Shown: positions 25,759 through 35,335, counted from the first letter of the stretch. The stretch: DNA of 64,000 bases from Tissierellia bacterium (GCA_012728295.1 JAAYFJ010000010.1:101963-165962); one strand, 5' to 3'. The notes: generated by a model from the letters alone, not told the origin. A program made the numbers and translations.

Positions 25759-27129
25759 TTATCGCTTAACCTTAATGTTTTTGATTGTTACGAAACGTTT
25801 TGGCATGTATACGACTGACATACCATATAGGAAGATACCAAAGCGCTTAACTGGTGCTGTAATAGCATAGTCTAATTTAAACATATCTGATAGCTGTTTA
25901 AATGCAATTGCTTCTTCTCTAAAGTCTCCAACGATGGCAACGCCTGTATTTGGTAATACTTCGTTCTTATCTTCAAATACAGTCTCTGCTCCTGTGTTAA
26001 TAGATTCTACGCCAATTCTTGCAATCTCATAGAAGTTGTCGCCGTTAGCTTCTGTTCTGTAGATTGCAAAGTAATCAGCTGGGAATAATTGTGCTGCTGC
26101 GTTCTTAATTGTCAATTTAACAGATTGTGTGTTATCTTCTGCTGTAACTGCTACCGCATCAGAAACTACTGCTACAGATTTACCAAAGCTTGAGTAAGCA
26201 ACTACTGCATATTTATAGCTACCGTTGTCAAACTCTTCTGCTGAATCTACATCACCTCTTGCAACTGCTACTGTTGGTGGTGTTGGCGCTTGCGTTCCAT
26301 ATGCTGGTGCTGTTGGGTCAAGTCTCTCTAATCCTCTGCGCATAAATACATCCGGTTCAATTCCTACAGTTCCACCTACAGAGTTGAATTGCGTAACCAT
26401 TGTGCCTGCTGTAACTGTTCCAGCTTGTACGTTCATCATCATTCTTTGTTCTGGGTAGTATTGTTCAGAGAAGATGCTTGTAACAGGAATTGGTGCGTAT
26501 AATTTAGTTGGTGTTCCATAGTTATTTAGGATAATCTCGGATGCCTTGTTCAATTCCACATCTGATAAATGCTTGCCTTTTAAGTCAATGGTGTTGGCTG
26601 CTTCTGCTTGCTTGAAGATACCATCCCACTCTAGCCCCTCTTGTCCTTTTGGTGCTAATGCTGAATCTCCGTAGAACAACGCTTTTTCAGTTTGCCCTAA
26701 AAGGTATCTCATGCCTGATTGTGTTTCAAGAGCCATTGGGTTTTCAGTGGTTTTTACCAACTCCATCAAGTGTGTTACTTCTCTTGTAGTGTTGATGCAC
26801 TTAACTTTAGCTGCTTGTCTTTGGTAATCACCAGTAGTGTTAATTCCCGCAATCCCTTCTCTTTGGAATGCTGAAATATCTTCACCATAGTTATTGATTA
26901 CGTTGTGCTCTTCTACAGTTGAGTAAGCCTTAACCTTTGGTAATTGCTTCCATAGTTTTAAGTTGTTTTCTGTATAAGTTAATGTTCTTAGTGTGTTTTC
27001 CAATGACTCTGGAATAAACGCTGCTCCGCCTGTTTGTGCCGCTGGACCTTGCATTTGTGCAAAGTTGTTTGTTGTTAGTGCTTTATATAAATCTTGTACG
27101 CTGATGTCTCTATTTCCAAATCCGTTCAT
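25759..27129 (-). CDS. Major capsid protein with an inserted Ig/FN3-like domain
   Basis: 456 residues, of the HK97-fold capsid type seen in SPO1/Twort-like myophages: AFIPESLENTLRTLTYTENNLKLWKQLPK, then E-loop-like and P-domain segments, ending with a basic strand (RFVTIKNIKVKR). About residues 285-400 form a separate beta-rich stretch (PPTVAVARGDVDS..., YKYAVVAYSSFGKSV, YFAIYRTEANGDN) with FN3/Ig-like spacing, probably an insertion displayed on the capsid surface. It follows protease and scaffold genes in the usual order. Confidence 0.85.
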   Translation of the reverse strand: MNGFGNRDISVQDLYKALTTNNFAQMQGPAAQTGGAAFIPESLENTLRTLTYTENNLKLWKQLPKVKAYSTVEEHNVINNYGEDISAFQREGIAGINTTGDYQRQAAKVKCINTTREVTHLMELVKTTENPMALETQSGMRYLLGQTEKALFYGDSALAPKGQEGLEWDGIFKQAEAANTIDLKGKHLSDVELNKASEIILNNYGTPTKLYAPIPVTSIFSEQYYPEQRMMMNVQAGTVTAGTMVTQFNSVGGTVGIEPDVFMRRGLERLDPTAPAYGTQAPTPPTVAVARGDVDSAEEFDNGSYKYAVVAYSSFGKSVAVVSDAVAVTAEDNTQSVKLTIKNAAAQLFPADYFAIYRTEANGDNFYEIARIGVESINTGAETVFEDKNEVLPNTGVAIVGDFREEAIAFKQLSDMFKLDYAITAPVKRFGIFLYGMSVVYMPKRFVTIKNIKVKR

Positions 27130-27143
27130 TAATTAGTTCCCCC

Positions 27144-27863
27144 TTATTTTCTTAAAGATTTTTCTAGTACTCTTCTTGCTGCTTCTGACGGTTCCCCACC
27201 CAATTCCACGTTTGCTACATCGTTGGAAGTGATGGATGTGTTTCCTGCTATGATTTCTGCTGTTAATATGCTTGATTTCTCCGACTTAGATAAGCTGTCG
27301 ATGCCTGGCGCTTTTTCCTGGAACTTATCAATTACCTGAATGTCGTCTACCGACTTTCTAACCTTAGGATTTACAAGCTTTTCTAGCTTTCCAAAGTTAA
27401 TGTTAAGCGCCTTTTTAAGGTCGTTTTCAGCTGCTTGTGACTTCTCATACGCCGTCTCAATTGCATCAGTTTGAGCGTTAAACCCATCAATGATTTGCGC
27501 TTCTAGTTCTGCCAATCTCGCTTCCACCTTATCCATTACAGTTTCTTCTACACGTGCTAACAGTTCTTCGTAGTCAACTTCCACTGCATTTTCTTCAACT
27601 TCTTCATCTTCAAACTCTTCTTCAATTTCTTCTTCGTCTTCTTCCGGTTCTTCAGCCATTTCCGGCTCTTCTTCCGGCTCCTCTACAAACTCCTCTTCCT
27701 CTTCTGATTTTTCTAGTTCGTCTTCTGGTTCTTCGTTGGCTTCTTCTTCGATGGCTAAGTCCTCTTCTGGCTCCTCAACCTCATCTATTACGTCAAATTC
27801 ACTTGACTTAAATAGACCGTTGATTCTATTTAGCACATCTTCAATGGTTCTTTTTTTGCTCAT
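27144..27863 (-). CDS. Acidic scaffold-like protein
   Basis: About 239 residues from the ATG at 27861-27863, preceded by AAGGGGGAAGAA; the frame extends 13 codons upstream into the protease gene. Residues about 25-90 are almost entirely Glu, Asp and Pro, followed by a long helical region (VEETVMDKVEARLAELEAQI ... AYEKSQAAENDLKKALNI). Position between protease and major capsid genes and this composition fit a scaffold that is degraded or expelled. Confidence 0.7.
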   Translation of the reverse strand: MSKKRTIEDVLNRINGLFKSSEFDVIDEVEEPEEDLAIEEEANEEPEDELEKSEEEEEFVEEPEEEPEMAEEPEEDEEEIEEEFEDEEVEENAVEVDYEELLARVEETVMDKVEARLAELEAQIIDGFNAQTDAIETAYEKSQAAENDLKKALNINFGKLEKLVNPKVRKSVDDIQVIDKFQEKAPGIDSLSKSEKSSILTAEIIAGNTSITSNDVANVELGGEPSEAARRVLEKSLRK

Positions 27864-27873
27864 TTCTTCCCCC

Positions 27874-28587
27874 TTACTCCTGCATGATTGCAAGGACTTC
27901 ATTTAATTTAATGTCTAGCTCTTCGCCACTAAATCCCCTGAAAAGCTGTAAATATAGTTTTACATCTTCTAGGTTGTCCGATTTGTTCAACTTGTCTTGT
28001 AGGTAATTTAGTGACTCCATAGCTTGATTGTCATTTAGTTCTACTCTATCCACAAAAGATTTTATTCCTTCGATGGATTCCGGCATTAACGCCCCGCCTG
28101 TATCTGTGCTTAAAGCTGTCATCGACTTGACGATTGCATCCCATGTGGCATGTGGATTAACAGGCGTTGCCGTGATTGCTACGTTTGTAACCTTAGCTTT
28201 TAGGATTTTCCCTTTATCATCTCTGGCTAAGACTTTGCCCTCAATAGAAAAGCCTAGTTTCCTAGGTGCGTTGCTTTTCTTCATAGCAACAGCTGATTCC
28301 CATATTTCTCTACTTCTAGGTGTGTCTAACAATGTGCCTTCTACATATAATCCACTTTTGGTTATCTTAGTTTCCTTAGCATCTGGATAGCCCAAAATAA
28401 TAGAGTTGTCATGGTCTAGATTAAAAAAACCGTATTCTACAAAGTCGGATATATCTAATCCGTTTTGCATTACGGTTTCGTTGTCTCTATCTAGGTCCGG
28501 CGTGCTTGCGAATCCTCTAATCCTCATCTCTTGAGTATCTTTAGACTGCTCGGATTTTATAAAATCTGCTTCTACGAAAAACTTCAA
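27874..28587 (-). CDS. Prohead protease
   Basis: 237 residues from a TTG start after GGGGGAGAATC. RIRGFASTPDLDRDNETV near residue 23 is a hallmark of HK97-type/U35 prohead proteases. A His in FFNLDHD and a Ser in LGFSIEGK fit the catalytic pair. The helical C-terminus is typical. It would process scaffold and capsid. A terminator (28629-28659) lies upstream, separating it from the metallopeptidase cassette. Confidence 0.8.
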   Translation of the reverse strand: MKFFVEADFIKSEQSKDTQEMRIRGFASTPDLDRDNETVMQNGLDISDFVEYGFFNLDHDNSIILGYPDAKETKITKSGLYVEGTLLDTPRSREIWESAVAMKKSNAPRKLGFSIEGKVLARDDKGKILKAKVTNVAITATPVNPHATWDAIVKSMTALSTDTGGALMPESIEGIKSFVDRVELNDNQAMESLNYLQDKLNKSDNLEDVKLYLQLFRGFSGEELDIKLNEVLAIMQE

Positions 28588-28628
28588 ATAGATTCTCCCC
28601 CCTTTCTGCTAAAGTTACTTTTGTATAT

Positions 28629-28659
28629 AAAAAAACACCCTGCCGTTTGACAGAGTGTT
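28629..28659 (-). terminator. Rho-independent terminator closing the metallopeptidase cassette
   Basis: The stem AACACTCTG pairs with CAGGGTGTT (one G-U pair) and is followed by T7 on the minus strand, 21 bp after the small partner gene. Confidence 0.8.
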
Positions 28660-28679
28660 TGATTAACTTATATTTTTTA

Positions 28680-28892
28680 CTATTCTAACCAGTTTTCTAT
28701 TACCTTGGTTTCTCCCATGGCCTTTAGCCTTTCTATGGCAATTTGTTCTTCTTTAGTCATAATCTCGTTGCCTTCTTCATCTACCATTACAACATCGCGT
28801 TGTAGTGTACGCATGATGTCATAAACTTCATCTCTATTTTCCAGGTTGATAATATCTTCATCTATCTTCCCAATTACCATCATCATATCCAT
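28680..28892 (-). CDS. Small acidic partner of the zinc-peptidase effector
   Basis: 70 residues from the ATG at 28890-28892, preceded by AAAGGGGTGGCTTT. The start is chosen there because the frame's earlier ATG lies inside the upstream gene. It begins MDMMMVIGKIDEDI and is acidic and helical. It lies 14 bp after the zincin-domain gene and before a terminator. No homology is recognised. An immunity or chaperone role is proposed from the repeated effector-plus-small-gene pattern. Confidence 0.55.
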   Translation of the reverse strand: MDMMMVIGKIDEDIINLENRDEVYDIMRTLQRDVVMVDEEGNEIMTKEEQIAIERLKAMGETKVIENWLE

Positions 28893-28906
28893 AAAGCCAC
28901 CCCTTT

Positions 28907-31333
28907 CTATAACCCCTCGATGTCCTCGATACCTTCTTCTTCCATTATACACGCTAAAAGGATAAAGGCCAAGTCGCTATAAGCACCCCCATTTAAGGCA
29001 CTTGTTATTGTGATTGACCCCGCCTTTAGGGCAGAAATAAATGTTGCCATACCCGGTATGTCACCTTCTACCCCATTTGATTGAGCTATTGCATTTGATA
29101 CTTTATCCCCATATTGATCTAGCTTTCTTGACATCGCTTCGGCATTATCTGAAACGTATCCAGCGTTCTTAGCCCATTGTGCTACATCAAAACCTTTAGA
29201 CTGTTTTACAAATGAGTTCATAACGTTGTCGATAAAACCCTTGTCCCTCTTGTATATACCTTCTGCAAGAATACTTCCAAACTCCCCGATCGATTTACAA
29301 TTGCTAAACTCTGGCATATTGCTTTTTAGAACAGGTAATACTCTAGTAATATAGTTTGCATAACTTGGTATTGTGTCACCATTTTTAATAGAGTGTCCTT
29401 CTTGTTCTGCAAAGTGCATGGCAACACTTTCTACTACAGCTTCTTCGACCACGGTATATTTGCTTGAAGGATGCTTGCCTAACTTATGTTCCGCTTGGGA
29501 TTGAGTTATAAGCCCATGGAATATTTCGTGAATCAATGTTTTTCTCTGCGAATAATCAGGTGATTTATCTACATTTAATAGCCCGATACTATCCAGCACC
29601 GCCTGGCCACTTTTAACGTCTACATAGTACCTAGCTATTCCTGCGGCCTTTTGGGAATATCCATAGAATAAATCAACATTCATTCCAGCCATATCCATGA
29701 TAGCCCTGTCTCGTTGCTCTCTAGGCAGATTAGCAACGTTACTTATCGCCGTTTTGAAATCGTTTAAATTATCTATCGGCGTATGTTTGTTTTCAAACGG
29801 GATTACCTTATCTTTCTTTATGCTTTGCTTTTGCTTACGTATACTTGCTAACCTGGAACGCTCTTTATCTTCGTCTGATATATCTTTTTGGCGTTCCGTA
29901 GCTTTTTCAATTAACGCCTTTGCTATTCTATTGTTCATTTCTGTACTGGGAATAAATCCATTCAACAGTAGGTCCGTGTTTAGAATACTTGCATCCTGGT
30001 TTAGGTCTTGCCTATCAAAGTATTGCCCAGATTGCAAATAGTCCATAACCCAAATCATTCTACTTATATCCCCCCAATAGGCGTTATCAGGGTCTTTAAG
30101 TTCTTTATTTAGTAGGTTTTGCCAATCCTTGTAAAGTTCTTCTCTTTGTATAAGTGATTTGTCTATCTTTTCTATCTCTCTCTTGGCTTTTTCAACATAG
30201 CTATCTCTGGTACCTTCTCTTTCAGCAACTTTCTTTTTGTAGTTGTTATATACGCCCTCTAAGGGACCACTTATCTTGAACGGTTCAGTCAATATTTTTT
30301 CAACATCTTTATCTTTTAATATATTTTCATATTTCTTATCAAGCAACTTCTTAGCTATATCATCATGTTTGTTGTCTGCGTCTATGTCCCTTGGGTTGAA
30401 ATCATGAATATGTGCGTCTATGTTTTTTCCCCTGGCTTCCGTTCCGCTGGTCATTGCATCCATTACAGCGATTATCTTTGATATCTCATAAACACTTACT
30501 TCTGCTGGACTGTTTAACGCCGCTGTAAGTTGTCCTTGATAGTCTTCATATATTTCTTTCCTTCTTTTGGCGGCATAACTAGCTAGCTTGTATTCGGATT
30601 CCTTAACGGTCATAACCCTGTTTTTAAACTCTTTCTCGCTTAAGTCTTCGCTTGATCTTATTATTCCCCCATCGTACCCTCGGTAACTATAGAATATAAG
30701 GTTTCTTTCTTTTCCCATGTGATTATATCTGTCTACTCTAACCACTTCTCTAACCTCGTCATATCTATCCATTTTGCTTGTCGGGAACTTGTGATATATC
30801 GCCCTTACTTCCCCATCGTTGATTGCTTCGTCTAAGCTTTTACCTTTTAGTGCTTTTCTCTCCTCTTTAACCTCGGCTTTAATCTCGTTTCTATAATTTA
30901 AATATTCTCCGCCTTCTTTAAACTCACGTGTGGTCAAGTTTGGCAAAGAATCGTCTCCCGTCTCTTCTACCACGCCTGCTTCTATGACTGTTGATGTCTC
31001 TTTAGCTGGCGGTGGTGTTTTAATGGCGCTTCTTGCCGTCTTTAGCTTTAGAGTATAACCATTCTTCACAAAGTCTTGTAGCGTTACATCGCCCTTAAAG
31101 GCTTCATAATCTTTTATAACCTCTTCTTCACTCTTGCTTTTGTTGCTATTCTTATCTACATACTCAAGGTTCTCAACATCTTTAATTCCTTGCTTTTTAA
31201 AATCCTTCTTTAGAATGTCAAATGCTGTATTTGGATTCTTCCATCTATGTGATTGGTAAGTCCCAAACCTTCCGTTGACCTGTACAGCTACTTTGACCAG
31301 TCCACCCTTTGTAGCCTTGTTCAGCCTTTCCAT
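28907..31333 (-). CDS. Putative phage effector: shared RW domain plus HExxH zinc metallopeptidase
   Basis: 808 residues, start after AAAGGAGATC. Residues 13-96 hold the shared domain (VNGRFGTYQSHRW ... TLQDFVKNGYTLK). The middle contains two related helical units, near residues 265-325 (YEISKIIAVMDAMTSG) and 415-480 (GDISRMIWVMDYLQSG). At about residues 597-602 there is HEIFHG, with an EEAVVES helix about 25 residues later, so this is a zincin with the HExxH...E arrangement. It is the longest of the four effectors and sits between head genes with terminators on both sides. The substrate is unknown. Confidence 0.7.
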   Translation of the reverse strand: MERLNKATKGGLVKVAVQVNGRFGTYQSHRWKNPNTAFDILKKDFKKQGIKDVENLEYVDKNSNKSKSEEEVIKDYEAFKGDVTLQDFVKNGYTLKLKTARSAIKTPPPAKETSTVIEAGVVEETGDDSLPNLTTREFKEGGEYLNYRNEIKAEVKEERKALKGKSLDEAINDGEVRAIYHKFPTSKMDRYDEVREVVRVDRYNHMGKERNLIFYSYRGYDGGIIRSSEDLSEKEFKNRVMTVKESEYKLASYAAKRRKEIYEDYQGQLTAALNSPAEVSVYEISKIIAVMDAMTSGTEARGKNIDAHIHDFNPRDIDADNKHDDIAKKLLDKKYENILKDKDVEKILTEPFKISGPLEGVYNNYKKKVAEREGTRDSYVEKAKREIEKIDKSLIQREELYKDWQNLLNKELKDPDNAYWGDISRMIWVMDYLQSGQYFDRQDLNQDASILNTDLLLNGFIPSTEMNNRIAKALIEKATERQKDISDEDKERSRLASIRKQKQSIKKDKVIPFENKHTPIDNLNDFKTAISNVANLPREQRDRAIMDMAGMNVDLFYGYSQKAAGIARYYVDVKSGQAVLDSIGLLNVDKSPDYSQRKTLIHEIFHGLITQSQAEHKLGKHPSSKYTVVEEAVVESVAMHFAEQEGHSIKNGDTIPSYANYITRVLPVLKSNMPEFSNCKSIGEFGSILAEGIYKRDKGFIDNVMNSFVKQSKGFDVAQWAKNAGYVSDNAEAMSRKLDQYGDKVSNAIAQSNGVEGDIPGMATFISALKAGSITITSALNGGAYSDLAFILLACIMEEEGIEDIEGL

Positions 31334-31356
31334 AACTTAGATCTCCTTTATGGCAA

Positions 31357-31379
31357 TAAAAAACACCCTTTACTGGGTG
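31357..31379 (-). terminator. Rho-independent terminator closing the papain cassette
   Basis: ACACCC-AGTAAA-GGGTGT followed by T5-6 on the minus strand, 19 bp after the gene at 31398-31646. The flanking ATTGC context recurs at other cassette terminators. Confidence 0.75.
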
Positions 31380-31397
31380 TCTTTCTTTTTTGCTCGA

Positions 31398-31646
31398 TTA
31401 TTCTTCTTCTTCTTCGTCTTCTTCATCTGGGTATAAATAGCGCATCGCTGCAAACGCTTCTTCATGTGTGCTCAGTCGCATTTCTTCGCCTTTTACAAGT
31501 ACAAATACGGGTAGTCCTATCATTGGGGTTTCCCCTTTTTCACCAGGGCTATACACCTGATAACCTTTCCATTCACCAATGTGTCTTACAATATTGAATC
31601 CATAATAATACCCTTGTGCTAATTGTAGTATTCTTCTCTCGTCCAT
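31398..31646 (-). CDS. Small phage protein with an acidic tail, papain cassette
   Basis: 82 residues, beginning MDERRILQLAQGYYYGF and ending in a run of Asp/Glu (PDEEDEEEEE). It lies 11 bp after the gene at 31658-32101 and before a terminator, so it belongs to the papain-domain cassette. No family is recognised. It may be a second partner protein. Confidence 0.55.
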   Translation of the reverse strand: MDERRILQLAQGYYYGFNIVRHIGEWKGYQVYSPGEKGETPMIGLPVFVLVKGEEMRLSTHEEAFAAMRYLYPDEEDEEEEE

Positions 31647-31657
31647 TGTTTCACCCC

Positions 31658-32101
31658 TTATATAATAACATCCATAAAGTTACTGATTTCTTCTTCCATG
31701 TCATCTTCAAGTAACGCCATTAACATCAGATATGCGCAATTTTTAAATTGAGGGCTTATCATTGCCTGTGCAAGAGTTATAACTCCCATGCTTAACTGGT
31801 CGTAAAGTTGTTGCATGTCTCTTTTAAGCTCAAACTTCTTCTCGCTATCTGGCTTATTGTCCATGTGTATATTCAATCTCTGTATAGAACCATCCAGTGC
31901 GTGTTGTGCTGCGTACTTTTTATACGGCTTGTTTTGCCCACTACCTCTATTATAAAGCGGTTTAAGTAATTCCGCAACATATGATTTGCCCTCGGGAGAT
32001 ATAAGTGTATCTAGATTTTTGTATACATCGTCTGATAATTCTAATTTGGTTTCTGATTCAAGGTTATTTGTCGGTTTCTCACTTGGTTTAGATATTCCCA
32101 T
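31658..32101 (-). CDS. Partner of the papain-fold effector (unknown function)
   Basis: 147 residues, overlapping the end of the papain-domain gene by 14 bp, so the two are translationally coupled. It is mostly helical with an acidic C-terminus (AYLMLMALLEDDMEEEISNF). That end resembles the C-terminus of the zincin effector (AYSDLAFILLACIMEEEGIEDI), a possible sign of a shared docking element. No known family. Immunity or packaging partner are the main options. Confidence 0.55.
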   Translation of the reverse strand: MGISKPSEKPTNNLESETKLELSDDVYKNLDTLISPEGKSYVAELLKPLYNRGSGQNKPYKKYAAQHALDGSIQRLNIHMDNKPDSEKKFELKRDMQQLYDQLSMGVITLAQAMISPQFKNCAYLMLMALLEDDMEEEISNFMDVII

Positions 32102-33680
32102 TAACCACTTGGGGGTCCATTATCTTATCATCTATTCTTAATAGTCTTTGTCTCACATTCATCTTTGTTCCGAATATAGTCATCTTATATTTTATATCTT
32201 TTAAATAGGTCTTTAAAGCTTTTTTCCCTACTGTAAATCGATTTACCTGTGGGTCGTATAGCACCAATTTCCCATCCTTATTCTTATATATATTTACAGC
32301 ATGCCCTGAATCCTCTGATTCCCAAGGGAACGCAAACAAATATCTTTCACCTACCTTGACGGTTTCATCTAGGTGTTTGTACATATTGGTCATATTACCT
32401 GCTGCAAATGAAATGTCACCATTCTCGTAGTTTTGACCAGTTTCCGGGTTTATCCATAACTTTGCTATGTTTGTTGATAACTCCTTACATCTAGTACCGT
32501 TCTCATTTGGTAAAGTTTCCAGGTCGTATCCCCTTAACCTTGCTTCAAATACCGCTACACACGATTGACAATTGGTGCGAAAACCTTTTCTTTCACCGTA
32601 ATTCGGATTAATTCTTCCCCTATCTGCCTGCTCGAACGTCATTGGTTGGTTTCTTTTGGCTCCTGCTACCTCTTCGGGCCTATATCCAGATTTAATAATG
32701 TCTATGTTTTGTTCTTGTAACCTTCTGTTTGTTTCTGCTGTTTCTTTTAGTTTTTCGGTTTCTTCTTTTACATATTGGTCGTGAAAGAAATTTATGCTTG
32801 TGTCAAGCGTATATTTATTGCTTTCGTCAAATACATATTTAAAGTCATTTATTAGATTGTATATCAGGTCCATTCGTGAACCTGATATGTCTCTTGCGCC
32901 GTCCATCACTTTAATATATACATAAGGATCTGTTTCTTGCTGTAACACTGATACAATTTGATGTAAAAACTGCCTTGGCGTGTCAAAATACTTTTCGTAG
33001 TATTTTTCCGTTTCTTCTATATACCAGTCTAAATTATCTACAATCATTTGTCTTATTCTCGACGCTTCTTCTTTAACGCTTGGTTCTAAATATCTTTTAG
33101 ACTTCGGTAGTTTTAAGTTTTTAATTGTTTCACCTGGAATGTAGTTGTCCTCTTCCGTGTATTTCACTTCTTCCGGGTCGATAATTTCCACTTTGTACTG
33201 TTTGATGGCTTCTATGTCTAATACTGGTGCGCCGTTACTTGGAATATTTTCCCCGTATAGCGGTAAATTATCATCTTCACCACTATCTCCTATTTTAATA
33301 TCCTTTTCTTTTTCAACAGTCTTCTTATCTTCATCTTTGTTATCCCGGCGCTTAGATTGTTTCCCCTCATTGCCCTTCTTCTTGCTGTCAGCTTTTATTG
33401 TATAGTTGGTTTTTACGAAATCCTGTAGTGTTTGTTCGTTTCCTTGCTTTTGATAATCTTCTAATACATCCTCTTCACTTTTTCTTTTATCGGTTTTCTT
33501 ATCTATATATTCAATGCCATTAACATTCTTTAGCCCTTGTTTCTCAAGCTCCTTTTTCAGTATATCCAACGCTGCATTAGGCTTCTTCCATCGGTGGGAA
33601 CTATAAACTCCAAATCTACCATTTACCTGTACAGCTACTTTCACTAGCCCCGCCCTATTAGATTTTATTAAAATATTCAT
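32088..33680 (-). CDS. Putative phage effector: shared RW domain plus papain-fold toxin domain
   Basis: 530 residues, start after GGAGGTTAGAGA and overlapping the portal stop by four bases. Residues 13-96 carry the shared domain (VNGRFGVYSSHRW). A charged linker (about 97-135) leads to a helical middle. Residues about 350-500 match the papain-fold toxin type 1 / glutamine deamidase pattern: NCQSC (C374 the likely nucleophile), then SGHAVNIY (H460), then LYDPQ (D476). Related domains occur at the C-terminus of polymorphic toxins. Placed directly after the portal, the product may be loaded into the head. Confidence 0.75.
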   Translation of the reverse strand: MNILIKSNRAGLVKVAVQVNGRFGVYSSHRWKKPNAALDILKKELEKQGLKNVNGIEYIDKKTDKRKSEEDVLEDYQKQGNEQTLQDFVKTNYTIKADSKKKGNEGKQSKRRDNKDEDKKTVEKEKDIKIGDSGEDDNLPLYGENIPSNGAPVLDIEAIKQYKVEIIDPEEVKYTEEDNYIPGETIKNLKLPKSKRYLEPSVKEEASRIRQMIVDNLDWYIEETEKYYEKYFDTPRQFLHQIVSVLQQETDPYVYIKVMDGARDISGSRMDLIYNLINDFKYVFDESNKYTLDTSINFFHDQYVKEETEKLKETAETNRRLQEQNIDIIKSGYRPEEVAGAKRNQPMTFEQADRGRINPNYGERKGFRTNCQSCVAVFEARLRGYDLETLPNENGTRCKELSTNIAKLWINPETGQNYENGDISFAAGNMTNMYKHLDETVKVGERYLFAFPWESEDSGHAVNIYKNKDGKLVLYDPQVNRFTVGKKALKTYLKDIKYKMTIFGTKMNVRQRLLRIDDKIMDPQVVNGNI

Positions 33681-35335
33681 TCTCTAACCTCCTTATTTTC
33701 GTTTCTAGGCGCTTTCCGGTCGCTTCCAAACACTTCTATAGACATGATAGCTTTCTCTATGTCATCGCTAATATATTCATCTGTAGCTCCATCATCTACC
33801 ATGCCCTCGTCTGATTCTTGTTCGTCTAGCCCCTCTATATCGAAACCGCCACCAGCTCCACCACTTGCCGCTGCTTGCATGAAGTACGGATTTAAGATGA
33901 TATCGCCATTTTCTATTGGTTCTAACTCATTTTGTGCCCTTATTTCATTGACCGTCATATACGTTGATACCTTCTTATTGATTTTATCCAGTGCTTCTTG
34001 TTCGGACTCTTCATCTAACCCAACAAAGGTGAATACGTACTTATCGTTTAAGTCCTGTAATATATATCTATTTATAGTATCTTCAAAGAACTGTAGTAGT
34101 GGAGTTAATCCTTTGTCCTTAGACTGCTCTACCTTGCTGTTGCCACCGTCAAATAGGGAATTGCCCTTCCCACCTACCCCGCCATTGTTCGGAAAGTTAA
34201 TCTCCGCTGGGTCTATTTTATATATGGCACAAATAATATTAATAAGGTAGTTTTGCCATTTCTCAAATACCATCTCACCGTTGGACTGCTGAATGTTTAT
34301 AAACTCAACCTCTCCTGGCAATTGTAGAACCGGTATCTTCCATGCCCCTTTAGCTCCAGTTACCTGACTTCTCCATTGTCTCTTGAAGGATTCTAACCCA
34401 CCTCGTGAAGCTAAGCCGTTAGGGTCTTCCTTGATGTTTAATATTCCCTTGGTTAGTCCGCCCTGCTCAAAGAATCGCATATTGTAATCTTCTGCTTGCA
34501 TATAAGATGTAAGTTGTCTTACTATCAACTCAATCTCTGAACGCCCATAAGGTTTGGTATTAATGTCAGTACTCGGATTTCTAACAGGAAACGCTAATTC
34601 ATCTTCCGTGAACCACGCTACTATATTGCCGTCTACCACCTGGACAAAAGCCGTTTCTTCCGGTTCTTCCTCTTGCAAGTTCTCGTTTAGGTCTTTTAAG
34701 ATGTGCCATACGTCTTTATCTTCTTCGCCTGTCAAGAACTTCCTATGGTCCAATATAGCCTTGTCAGGCTGGAATTCATCCCTAGCCGCTCTAATAGTGG
34801 CTCCATCAACTAGCATAAATTCATAAGGCTTACCGTCATCTTCCCTTATGATTTCAAAAGGCATCTGGTCTAACGTTAAGGTATCTTGAACACCCTTTCT
34901 TAAGAATGTGCCTAAGTCATCTCTGTGCTTGTTTCTCCCTCGCCCACAATTAAGGATGAACTCTTCATATTCTAGTATTTCCTCTAACTCTTCATCTTTC
35001 GGCGCACGATCTTTGTCCCTTAAGGTTATCTTGAACCCCTTTCCATCTTGGCTATACCTTGACTGTTTAGCATATGAAGCTATTTGCTCCTTTCTTGTGT
35101 CAATAATAGCCGCTATAGGCGCTACTTGAGTTGCCACTTGCCTTAATATGTCAAATGATAGTGGCGTTGTTTTCTCTTTGAACTCTGTACCTGTACCAAA
35201 GAAGCCTGTGCTTATATGGTCCGTCTCGTACAATGCTTTCTCTTTATCCTCATATTGTGGTCTAAACTGGCTCACGTTGAAGGTGTTGGCATCTATATTT
35301 ACTTTTAATTTCCCCGTCAGTGGTTTATACGCCAT
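33677..35335 (-). CDS. Portal protein
   Basis: About 552 residues from the ATG at 35333-35335, with AGGAG eight bases upstream; a GTG and another ATG lie just before it. It shows the long, mixed alpha/beta portal architecture: an N-terminal region (ILRQVATQVAPIAAIIDTR), then GRSEIELIVRQLTSYMQAEDYN and the crown region around YKIDPAEINFPN, with an acidic C-terminus. It forms the dodecameric DNA channel. It lies between the MuF head protein and the papain effector. No terminase gene is next to it, which is unusual. Confidence 0.85.
   Translation of the reverse strand: MAYKPLTGKLKVNIDANTFNVSQFRPQYEDKEKALYETDHISTGFFGTGTEFKEKTTPLSFDILRQVATQVAPIAAIIDTRKEQIASYAKQSRYSQDGKGFKITLRDKDRAPKDEELEEILEYEEFILNCGRGRNKHRDDLGTFLRKGVQDTLTLDQMPFEIIREDDGKPYEFMLVDGATIRAARDEFQPDKAILDHRKFLTGEEDKDVWHILKDLNENLQEEEPEETAFVQVVDGNIVAWFTEDELAFPVRNPSTDINTKPYGRSEIELIVRQLTSYMQAEDYNMRFFEQGGLTKGILNIKEDPNGLASRGGLESFKRQWRSQVTGAKGAWKIPVLQLPGEVEFINIQQSNGEMVFEKWQNYLINIICAIYKIDPAEINFPNNGGVGGKGNSLFDGGNSKVEQSKDKGLTPLLQFFEDTINRYILQDLNDKYVFTFVGLDEESEQEALDKINKKVSTYMTVNEIRAQNELEPIENGDIILNPYFMQAAASGGAGGGFDIEGLDEQESDEGMVDDGATDEYISDDIEKAIMSIEVFGSDRKAPRNENKEVRE

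Noticed and set aside
27554..27811. Leu-rich open frame on the plus strand opposite the acidic scaffold gene
   Set aside because: It is the complement of GAA/GAG repeats coding for Glu; no ribosome site and no protein-like pattern.
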